Assembly: GCF_000819785.1 (NCBI RefSeq)
Contig: NZ_CDBK01000048.1
Coordinates: 1 to 61,246 of the forward strand
Reading direction: 5' to 3'
Source of the DNA: Aeromonas caviae
GTDB taxonomy: Bacteria > Pseudomonadota > Gammaproteobacteria > Enterobacterales > Aeromonadaceae
Length of the DNA: 61,246 bases
Shown here piece by piece: positions 54,500-61,246 of this stretch. The position numbers and the translations under genes were made by a program. The notes below the pieces were generated by a model, which was not told where the DNA came from, ran no database searches, and worked only from the letters and a program-made list of their open reading frames with translations. Position 1 is the stretch's first letter; each line of letters begins with the position of its first letter.

Positions 54500-54528
54500 T
54501 TGCTTTTTCCCGTCAAATCTCTTATACA
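54500..54528 (+). promoter_or_regulatory. Probable sigma-70 promoter of topA
   Basis: TTGCTT (54500-54505), 17 bp, TATACA (54523-54528). Transcription would start about 50 bp upstream of the topA ATG. Other promoters in the AT-rich region upstream are possible. Confidence 0.5.
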
Positions 54529-54584
54529 GCCCCACAAAACCGCACGCCAACCCCGTCGGGTGCAATGAGGATAATAGTTACAGC

Positions 54585-57206
54585 ATGGGCAAATCACTGG
54601 TCATCGTGGAGTCTCCGGCCAAGGCCAAGACCATCAACAAATATTTGGGCAAGGACTACGTGGTGAAATCCAGCGTAGGCCACGTGCGCGATCTGCCGAC
54701 CAGCGGCAGCGCCAGCACCGAGCCCAAAAAACCTGTCATTCGCGGCATCAAGCTCAGCGAATCCGAGAAGGCGGCCAAGGATCGCAACGCCCTGTTCTCA
54801 AGGATGGGCATCAACCCGACCGCAGGCTGGCAGGCCAACTACCAGATTTTGCCCGGCAAGGAAAAAGTGGTCAGCGAGTTGCAAAGTCTGGCCGCCAAGG
54901 CCGACACCATCTATCTCGCAACCGACTTGGATAGAGAGGGGGAAGCGATCGCCTGGCACCTGCGCGAGATCATCGGTGGCGACGACAGCCGCTACAAGCG
55001 CGTGGTGTTCAACGAGATCACCAAGAGCGCCATCCAGGAGGCGTTCGCCCAGCCGTCCGAGCTGAACATTCATCGCGTCAACGCCCAGCAGGCCCGTCGT
55101 TTCCTCGACCGGGTGGTGGGCTACATGGTCTCCCCGCTCTTGTGGAAAAAGCTGGCCCGCGGCCTCTCCGCCGGTCGGGTGCAATCGGTCGCGGTGCGCC
55201 TCATCGTCGACAAGGAGCGCGAGATCAAGGCGTTCGTGCCGGTGGAGTTCTGGGATCTCAACGTCGACCTGCTCACCGCCGAGAAGAGTGAGCTGCGCAT
55301 GGAGGTGGTCAGCCGCAATGGTGCCGACTTCAAGCCGGTGACCCAGGCCGAGACCTTCGCCGCCGTGGCGGCCCTGGAAGGGGTCGACTACAAGGTGGTC
55401 AACCGTGAAGACAAGCCGACCGGCTCCAAGCCGTCCGCTCCCTTCATCACCTCTACCCTGCAGCAGGCCGCTTCTACTCGTCTGAGCTTCGGGGTCAAGA
55501 AGACCATGATGATGGCCCAGCGTCTCTATGAAGCGGGTTACATCACCTATATGCGTACCGACTCCACCAACCTCAGCAAAGAGGCGGTGGACGCGGTGCG
55601 GGAATACATCGGCGAGCAGTATGGCGCCGCCTACCTGCCGAGCGATCCGAACCTCTACGGCGCCAAGGCCAATGCCCAGGAGGCCCACGAGGCGATCCGC
55701 CCCTCCAGCGTCCAGGTGACTGCCGAGATGCTGGAAGGGATGGAGCCCGATGCCATGCGGCTCTATGACCTCATCTGGCGCCAGTTTGTCGCCTGCCAGA
55801 TGACCCCGGCCCAGTACGACTCCTCCACCCTGACCGTCAAGGCAGGGGAGTTCGAGCTCAAGGCGCGCGGTCGCACCCTGCGCTTCGCCGGCTGGACCAA
55901 GGCCCTGCCGCCCATGGGCCGCAAGGGTGAAGACAGCCAGCTGCCGGCGGTGACCGTCGGCGAGGTGCTGAAACTGGTCAAGCTGGATCCGCGCCAGCAC
56001 TTCACCAAGCCGCCCGCCCGCTTCACCGAAGCGGCCCTGGTACGCGAGCTGGAAAAGCGCGGCATCGGCCGTCCGTCCACTTACGCCTCCATCATCTCCA
56101 CCATCGTCGACCGTGGGTATGTGCGGGTCGAGAGCCGCCGCTTCTTCGCCGAGAAGATGGGGGAGATCGTCACCGACCGCCTGGTGGAGAACTTCGTCGA
56201 GCTGATGAACTACGAGTTCACCGCCAAGATGGAAGACAAGCTCGACGGCATCGCAGAGGGGAGCCTGGAGTGGAAGAAGGTGCTCGACGCCTTCTACGCC
56301 GAGTTCACCCAGGAGCTGGAGCAGGCCGACAAGCCCCATGAAGAGGGGGGCATGCGTGCCAACCAGATGGTGCTGACCGACATCGACTGCCCGGATTGTG
56401 GCCGCAAGATGGGTATCCGTACCGCCACCACCGGCGTCTTCCTCGGCTGCTCCGGCTATGCCCTGCCGCCCAAGGAGCGCTGCAAGAAGACCATCAACCT
56501 GGTCAGTGCGGACGAGTTCGTCTCCGCCACCGACGGGGACGAGGCGGAAACCGATGCCCTGCGTGCCAAGCATCGTTGCGGGATCTGCGGCACCGCCATG
56601 GACGCCTACATCATCGACGACAGCCGCAAGCTGCACGTCTGCGGTCGCAACCCGGATTGCGATGGCTACGAGGTGGAGCAGGGGCAGTTCAAGCTCAAGG
56701 GCTACGAAGGGCCGAGCATCGAGTGCGATCGCTGCGGCTCCGAGATGCAGCTCAAGAACGGCCGCTTCGGCAAATACATGGGTTGCACCAACGAGAGCTG
56801 CAAGAACACCCGCAAGATCCTGAAAAATGGCGACATTGCACCGCCGAAAGAGGATCCGGTACCCCTGCCCGAGCTGAAATGCACCCAGTCCGACGCCCAC
56901 TTCGTGCTGCGGGACGGCGCTGCCGGTCTCTTCCTGGCCGCCAGCAACTTCCCCAAATCCCGCGAGACCCGTGCGCCCCTGGTGGAGGAGCTCAAGCGCT
57001 TCCGTGATCGCCTCTCCCCCAAGCACCAGTACCTGGCGGATGCCCCGGCGTCAGATCCTGACGGAAACGCCTCCGTGGTGCGCTTCAGCCGCAAGACCAA
57101 GGAGCAGTACGTGATGACCGAGGTCAACGGCAAGGCGACCGGCTGGACAGCCCATTACGACAACGGAAAATGGCAGGAGAGCCTGCCCAAGGCGAAGAAA
57201 GCCTGA
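54585..57206 (+). CDS. topA: DNA topoisomerase I
   Basis: This type IA topoisomerase relaxes negative supercoils. The 873-residue protein starts with the Toprim domain ([35 protein letters not shown] with the metal aspartates), has the active-site tyrosine in [13 protein letters not shown], and ends with tetracysteine zinc fingers (CPDCGRKMG...[27 protein letters not shown]...CTNESC) and a C-terminal DNA-binding tail. It is the usual length for E. coli-type TopA. It lies near sohB and yciK, as in E. coli. Confidence 0.98.
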   Translation: MGKSLVIVESPAKAKTINKYLGKDYVVKSSVGHVRDLPTSGSASTEPKKPVIRGIKLSESEKAAKDRNALFSRMGINPTAGWQANYQILPGKEKVVSELQSLAAKADTIYLATDLDREGEAIAWHLREIIGGDDSRYKRVVFNEITKSAIQEAFAQPSELNIHRVNAQQARRFLDRVVGYMVSPLLWKKLARGLSAGRVQSVAVRLIVDKEREIKAFVPVEFWDLNVDLLTAEKSELRMEVVSRNGADFKPVTQAETFAAVAALEGVDYKVVNREDKPTGSKPSAPFITSTLQQAASTRLSFGVKKTMMMAQRLYEAGYITYMRTDSTNLSKEAVDAVREYIGEQYGAAYLPSDPNLYGAKANAQEAHEAIRPSSVQVTAEMLEGMEPDAMRLYDLIWRQFVACQMTPAQYDSSTLTVKAGEFELKARGRTLRFAGWTKALPPMGRKGEDSQLPAVTVGEVLKLVKLDPRQHFTKPPARFTEAALVRELEKRGIGRPSTYASIISTIVDRGYVRVESRRFFAEKMGEIVTDRLVENFVELMNYEFTAKMEDKLDGIAEGSLEWKKVLDAFYAEFTQELEQADKPHEEGGMRANQMVLTDIDCPDCGRKMGIRTATTGVFLGCSGYALPPKERCKKTINLVSADEFVSATDGDEAETDALRAKHRCGICGTAMDAYIIDDSRKLHVCGRNPDCDGYEVEQGQFKLKGYEGPSIECDRCGSEMQLKNGRFGKYMGCTNESCKNTRKILKNGDIAPPKEDPVPLPELKCTQSDAHFVLRDGAAGLFLAASNFPKSRETRAPLVEELKRFRDRLSPKHQYLADAPASDPDGNASVVRFSRKTKEQYVMTEVNGKATGWTAHYDNGKWQESLPKAKKA

Positions 57207-57231
57207 TGGCGACGCCGCTCACAGCATGATG

Positions 57232-57259
57232 AAAGAGGCCCCTTGCGAGGGGCTTCTTT
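57232..57259 (+). terminator. Terminator of topA
   Basis: AAAGA-GGCCCCT, loop TGCG, AGGGGCT-TCTTT, 25 bp after the topA stop. Confidence 0.85.
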
Positions 57260-57321
57260 GTTGGTGGATGGCGATATACTGGAATGGCTGCATGGATGGC
57301 AGCGCAAGACAGGGAGTTGTC

Positions 57322-57492
57322 ATGGAGATACATGAAATACGGCCGGGCATGACCTGCCTGACCCGTGAAGGAACCGCCTATGTGCTGGAGGTGGACAGAC
57401 AGAGTCTGCTGGTGCTCTTGCAACGGGAGGATGAGACCATCCCGGTACAGGTGCGCAGCGATGACATTCTGGGGCCCATTGCCGGCGACTAG
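57322..57492 (+). CDS. Small 56-residue protein of unknown function
   Basis: The 56-residue frame starts at the ATG at 57322 with AGGGAG at 57310-57315. The sequence (MEIHEIRPGMTCLTREGTAYVLEVDRQ, ending DDILGPIAGD) looks like a small all-beta fold of SH3 type, as in ribosome or nucleic-acid binding domains. I do not recognise the family. It lies between topA and the ATL gene. A longer frame from 57226 runs through the topA terminator and is not used. Confidence 0.65.
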   Translation: MEIHEIRPGMTCLTREGTAYVLEVDRQSLLVLLQREDETIPVQVRSDDILGPIAGD

Positions 57493-57575
57493 GGAAGAGA
57501 ACGTGACGGAGGGCGACCACAGAGGTCCTCCCTTTGTTGCAAGAGCCTCCATCCCTTCGGGACGTGCCAGCCTCG

Positions 57576-57926
57576 TCAGAAGGGAACCAGAAAGAGCAGC
57601 TCGGCCAGCTCGGGCTGCCACTGCCACTCCCGCATCCTGACCCGCCCGCCAATCACGGGCACCCCCTCCTCCTGCAGCAGCCCCGCTTGCTTGTCAAAGC
57701 CTGCGGATCCTTTTGGCAGCGAAATGGTGCCTGCCGCCCCCAGCACCCGGTGCCAGGGCAGCACCTTGTCGGTCTCCCGCAAGACTTTTCCCACCAGTCT
57801 TGCCCGTCCGGGCAGGCCCGCGAGATCCGCCACCTGGCCGTAGCTCACCACGCGGCCGGGGGGGATCAGGGCGAGGATCGCCTCGATGCGGGCCGTCTTG
57901 TCCAGGGGGGGCGCGTTCGTTCTCAT
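57576..57926 (-). CDS. Alkyltransferase-like protein (ATL)
   Basis: This 116-residue relative of O6-alkylguanine-DNA alkyltransferase has the active-site PCHR replaced by PWHR (KVLPWHRVLGAAG). Such ATL proteins (E. coli YbaZ) bind O6-alkylguanine and hand it to nucleotide excision repair instead of removing the alkyl group. The DNA-binding helix region (GRVVSYGQVADLAGLPGRARLVGKVL) is intact. The ATG is at 57926. It follows the Aer-like receptor gene on the other side of a terminator. Confidence 0.92.
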   Translation of the reverse strand: MRTNAPPLDKTARIEAILALIPPGRVVSYGQVADLAGLPGRARLVGKVLRETDKVLPWHRVLGAAGTISLPKGSAGFDKQAGLLQEEGVPVIGGRVRMREWQWQPELAELLFLVPF

Positions 57927-57940
57927 GATGATGGCTCGTC

Positions 57941-57972
57941 AAAAACAGCAGAAGCGCCATTGTGGCGCTTCT
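57941..57972 (-). terminator. Terminator of the Aer-like receptor gene
   Basis: AGAAGCGCCA, loop TTG, TGGCGCTTCT. On the minus strand it is followed by GCTGTTTTTG. It lies 21 bp after the stop. Confidence 0.92.
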
Positions 57973-57992
57973 GTCATGGGGCTTGCAATCTG

Positions 57993-59546
57993 TCAGCCGA
58001 AGGTCTGGCTCAGTCCCCTGAGCTCGCGGGCCCGCCTGAGCAGCTCCTGGCTGGAGTCGTCCACCGCCTGGATCTTCTGGCTGTTGGCGCGGGAGTATTC
58101 GGAGATCTGGTGGATGTTGCGGCTGATCTCCTCCACCACCACCTGCTGCTGCTCCGCGGCGGCGGCGATCTGGGTGGAGAATTCGGTCACCTGATCGATT
58201 TCCCCCAGCACCAGGTGCAGGTTGCCTGATCCCTGGCGGGTCATCTCGACGCATTCCCGGGTCTGGGCCAGGTTGTCCTGCATCATGCCCTGCCAGCGCT
58301 CCAGGGTGTGCTGGATCTGGCTGATGCTGCCCTGGATCTGCTCGGTCGCCTTGTGGGTACGGGTCGACAGGGTGCGCACCTCGTCCGCCACCACCGCAAA
58401 GCCGCGCCCCTGCTCGCCGGCACGGGCGGCCTCGATGGCGGCGTTAAGGGCCAGCAGGTTGGTCTGCTCGGCGATGCCCTGGATTTCACCCATCACGCTG
58501 CCAATGCGCTCCGACTCGCTGGCGAGCTCCACCGCGGAGTGGAAGGCCTGCTCCGCCTGGCTGGCCAGCCTGGTCATCTGCTGCTGGGTCTGGTCCAGCT
58601 GTTCCACCGTGCTCTGGCAACTGCTGCGTGCCTCGGTCACCTGGCCGTTGGTGTCCTGGATGTTGCGGGCGATTTCGTGGGCGGTGCTGGCCATCTGGGT
58701 CATGGCGGCCGCCATCTGCTGGGTCTGGGCATCCTGCTCGTTGATGTCGAGGAAGGCGCGGTGTGAGGAGTCTTGCAGATCGGTTGCCAGGGCCTGAAGC
58801 GGATGGGTGGCATCGTCGACCCGCCCCAGCACGGTGCGGATCCGGGCCTGCAGCATCTTCAGGTGAAAATCGGCGATGGCCCCCGGGGCATCCCCCGAAT
58901 AGACCAGCCGGGTCAGGCTGTCATATTGCTGACCGAGCTGCCTGAGATAGCGGGGCAAGGCGATGAGCTCGCGCCAGTAGGCGCCCGCAATGGCGAGGGG
59001 GGGAAGCAGCATCAGCAGCGCGGTGAGGGGGCCCTGGGTGAGGGCGGCCCAGACCAGCAGCGCCAGCAGCGGCAGGCCGAGCATCAGCGGCCTGAAACGG
59101 CGCAGCGAGGGGCGGGCCGGGGTGCCCCGTTGCTCGGCCGAAAGCAGGGCCCGATAGGCCTGGGCGGCAGCCTGCTTGAGCTGGGGGTCGGGCTTGCAGC
59201 GCACCGACTGGTAGCCGCTTATCTTGCCGTGCTCGTAGATGGGGGTGACGTAGGCGTCGACCCAGTAATAGCGGCCATCCTTGCAGCGGTTTTTCACCAC
59301 TCCTCGCCAGGGGTTGCCCTCCTTGAGGCGATCCCAGAGGTCGGCGAAGGCGGCCTTGGGCATGTCGGGGTGGCGAACCAGGTTGTGGTTGTGGCCGACC
59401 AGTTCATCGACCTGGTAACCGGCGATGCGGCAGAAGGCGGGGTTGGCGTAGGTAATGACGCCGCGCAGATCCGTGGTGGAGACGAGTTGCACGTCGGCGG
59501 GAAATTCCACTTCACTGTCCACGACCTGGGCGTGTTTGCGGGCCAT
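57993..59546 (-). CDS. aer: Aer-like PAS-containing chemoreceptor
   Basis: The 517-residue protein has an N-terminal PAS domain (residues about 20-120) nearly matching E. coli Aer ([60 protein letters not shown]), a double membrane helix (153-190) and an MCP signalling domain with the hairpin tip [32 protein letters not shown]. The PAS probably binds FAD and senses redox state. No HAMP domain is evident between the membrane helices and the signalling domain, while E. coli Aer has one. Gene symbol is by similarity only. Confidence 0.88.
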   Translation of the reverse strand: MARKHAQVVDSEVEFPADVQLVSTTDLRGVITYANPAFCRIAGYQVDELVGHNHNLVRHPDMPKAAFADLWDRLKEGNPWRGVVKNRCKDGRYYWVDAYVTPIYEHGKISGYQSVRCKPDPQLKQAAAQAYRALLSAEQRGTPARPSLRRFRPLMLGLPLLALLVWAALTQGPLTALLMLLPPLAIAGAYWRELIALPRYLRQLGQQYDSLTRLVYSGDAPGAIADFHLKMLQARIRTVLGRVDDATHPLQALATDLQDSSHRAFLDINEQDAQTQQMAAAMTQMASTAHEIARNIQDTNGQVTEARSSCQSTVEQLDQTQQQMTRLASQAEQAFHSAVELASESERIGSVMGEIQGIAEQTNLLALNAAIEAARAGEQGRGFAVVADEVRTLSTRTHKATEQIQGSISQIQHTLERWQGMMQDNLAQTRECVEMTRQGSGNLHLVLGEIDQVTEFSTQIAAAAEQQQVVVEEISRNIHQISEYSRANSQKIQAVDDSSQELLRRARELRGLSQTFG

Positions 59547-59693
59547 AAGGGTAAGCTCCGATCTGTTTGCTGATTGTTATTGTGGCGGAACCGCAGGGAG
59601 GTGCATCCCCTGTCTGGTTTCATCGGGGGCCTTATTTTGCCAACAAAGGCAGATGAAAAGTAGGGGCTAGGTTGGGTTTTTGTTGTTGATGGG

Positions 59694-59721
59694 TAAAAAA
59701 ACGGCGACCAAAAGGTCGCCG
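59694..59721 (-). terminator. Terminator of the GH20 gene
   Basis: CGGCGACC, loop AAAA, GGTCGCCG. On the minus strand it runs into a T tract of seven, 17 bp after the stop. Confidence 0.92.
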
Positions 59722-59738
59722 AAAAGAAAAAGATAACA

Positions 59739-61246
59739 CTACCTCTGTGGCACCCGGTAACGCACTTGCAACTGGTCGAGGATGTGCAGCTGGCCGGGCA
59801 GACGGGCGACGAAGTGCTCCCACACCTTGCGGGCGGGAGTGCTCCAGGCCACCTCTGCCGTGGCCAGCATGCGCGGGAACAACATGTAGTCGAGACGATC
59901 GCGAGAGGTGATCAGTTCCGACCACAAGGGGCTCAGCACCCCCAGGATGTTATCGTTGGCATGGAAATCGGCCGGGGCAGGATCGCATGCATGCACCTGC
60001 GCCAGGTTGAGGGTACCCGCCCAGTAGAGTCCCGGCTCGTGGATGTCCTGACTCCAGGCGAGATCCAGATAGAGGTGCTGGGCAGGCGCCATCACCACGG
60101 GGTAACCGGATGCGGCGGCATCCAGGCCGGCCTGGAAGCTGGTCCAGGCGAAGACGGTGGCCTCCCGGCTCACCTTGTCACCGTGCAGTATCTCTTCCCA
60201 CCCCAGCATCTGCTTGCCCTTGCGGGCCAGGTACTGCTGGCAGTGGCGCAGCAGGTGCCCCTGCAGCTCGCGGCAATCCTGATACCCCTGCTCGGCCATC
60301 AGCTGCTGGCAGGCGGGACTGTCGGTCCAGACGCCGGTGGGCACTTCGTCCCCCCCCATGTGAACCTGACTCCCGGGGAAGAGATCGCACACCTCGTCCA
60401 TCACGGCGTCCAGGAACCGGTAGGTGCCGGGCAGGGCCGGGTTGAGCACGTTGTCGTCGAAATATTGCACCGAGAGGTAGCGGGAGCGGTCTGCCTCTTC
60501 CACCAGCAGCTCGGGCAGCGCCTTGATGGCGGCGTGACAGTGCCCCGGGATGTCTATTTCCGGAATGATGGTGATGCCAAGCCCGGCGGCGTAGGCGACC
60601 AGCTCGCGCACCTCGCTCTGGGTGTAGTAACCGCCATAAGGGTCGGGGCCGCCGCTCAGCTGGGGCCCCACCGCCAGGCCATGGCCGCGCCAGGCACCCA
60701 CGGCGGTCAGCTGGGGGAAGGCCTTGATCTCAAGGCGCCACCCCTCGTCATCGGTCAGGTGCCAGTGGAAGCGGTTGAACTTGTAGAGGCTCATCTGCTT
60801 GAGCAGGCGCTTGAGGGTGGCGATGGAGTGGAAGTGGCGGGCACAGTCGAGGAAGATGCCGCGAAAACCGAAGCGCGGTGCATCCCGCACCGTCAGGCAG
60901 GGCAGGCTCTCTCCGTGTTGCAGCGCCCACTGGGCCAGGCTCACCAGCCCGTGGCGCCAGCCCGCCTCGCCGGCGGCCCGGATGACGATCTCCTCAGGGG
61001 TGATGGTGAGCTCATACCCCTCGGGGGGAAGTGTCGCCTCGACGAGGTGGATCTCCGCATCGTGATCCTGGGTCAGGGCCAGGCCTGTCAGCTCGTTGAA
61101 ATGGGCTAGCAGGGAGGCGAGGGGAACGGGGCCATCGACGTGGGCCCGCTCGGCCAGCCGGAAGTTGCCTTCTGTATAAATCAGGTGGGCGGGCTGGGGC
61201 ACGAGGCCGTTGACGGCCTCCACCGGTGGCAGGTCGGGGCCCGGGG
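59739..61246 (-). CDS. GH20 beta-N-acetylhexosaminidase (5' end outside window)
   Basis: This chitooligosaccharide- or glycan-degrading exo-hexosaminidase continues beyond the right edge; the visible frame is open to base 61246 and a GTG at 61223 is not a likely start. The (beta/alpha)8 domain shows GFRGIFLDCARHFHS, HWHLTDDEGWRLEI, EIDIPGHCHA and the catalytic Asp-Glu pair HMGGDEVPTG. It resembles Vibrio ExoI-type intracellular or periplasmic hexosaminidases, which have an N-terminal domain here cut off. The visible part is 502 codons, and whether a signal peptide exists cannot be told. Confidence 0.92.
   Translation of the reverse strand, partial: PGPDLPPVEAVNGLVPQPAHLIYTEGNFRLAERAHVDGPVPLASLLAHFNELTGLALTQDHDAEIHLVEATLPPEGYELTITPEEIVIRAAGEAGWRHGLVSLAQWALQHGESLPCLTVRDAPRFGFRGIFLDCARHFHSIATLKRLLKQMSLYKFNRFHWHLTDDEGWRLEIKAFPQLTAVGAWRGHGLAVGPQLSGGPDPYGGYYTQSEVRELVAYAAGLGITIIPEIDIPGHCHAAIKALPELLVEEADRSRYLSVQYFDDNVLNPALPGTYRFLDAVMDEVCDLFPGSQVHMGGDEVPTGVWTDSPACQQLMAEQGYQDCRELQGHLLRHCQQYLARKGKQMLGWEEILHGDKVSREATVFAWTSFQAGLDAAASGYPVVMAPAQHLYLDLAWSQDIHEPGLYWAGTLNLAQVHACDPAPADFHANDNILGVLSPLWSELITSRDRLDYMLFPRMLATAEVAWSTPARKVWEHFVARLPGQLHILDQLQVRYRVPQR

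Noticed and set aside
54798..57026. A 742-codon minus-strand frame opposite topA
   Set aside because: Shadow of the topA gene; no domain or start signal.

Overview
The window is chromosomal DNA from a GC-rich gammaproteobacterium, almost certainly an Aeromonas. The main reasons are the gene order hemA-prfA-prmC-sirB2-sirB1-kdsA facing lolB-ispE-prs-pth-ychF, a class C beta-lactamase whose signal peptide and core look like the MOX/CMY-1 lineage native to Aeromonas, and a TTCAC-N6-TTCAC (cre/blr-tag) site in front of that gene. Most of the window is ordinary core genome. There are no rRNA genes, insertion sequences, prophage genes or CRISPR arrays.

Layout: 1-0.3 kb, the start of a tRNA operon (Met, Gln, and a Gln cut by the window edge) with a strong promoter. 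0.4-10.7 kb, translation, nucleotide, isoprenoid, haem and LPS genes: ychF, pth, prs, tRNA-Gln, ispE and lolB on the minus strand, then hemA, prfA, prmC, sirB2, sirB1 and kdsA on the plus strand. 11-19.6 kb, dctA, FNR-controlled grcA, ung, a hemerythrin protein, a DUF3545 protein, tal, an alanine/glycine:cation symporter and ampC. 19.9-27.8 kb, mdtL-yidZ followed by the minus-strand run ruvX, yqgE, gshB, rsmE, endA, sprT and metK; metK has a MetJ operator. 28.1-30.1 kb, tkt.

30.2-35.1 kb is the accessory block. It holds an AT-rich membrane-anchored DUF6680-like gene, a gene encoding three fused RidA domains, a divergent gene that looks like a catalytically dead ADP-ribosylglycohydrolase, and a small two-TM membrane protein. 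35.2-39.0 kb carries anmK, mepM and tyrS. 39.1-50.7 kb is a metabolic and regulatory stretch: GH63 glucosidase, AraC regulator, PEBP protein, a divergent purA paralogue facing a LysR regulator, a TAXI-type binding protein with an odd tail, a PatB/MalY lyase, a SetA-like exporter and another LysR regulator. 50.7-61.2 kb carries yciK, sohB, astB, topA, a 56-residue protein, an alkyltransferase-like (ATL) protein, an Aer-like receptor and a GH20 hexosaminidase whose 5' end lies outside the window.

The best candidates for something little described are: (1) the tandem triple-RidA protein and the pseudo-ADP-ribosylglycohydrolase next to it; (2) the second PurA with changed IMP-site residues, facing a LysR gene across an ordered set of AT-rich half-sites; (3) ispE, whose last six codons and stop codon lie inside a tRNA-Gln gene. 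Functions proposed for these are inference from motifs. No database search was possible.
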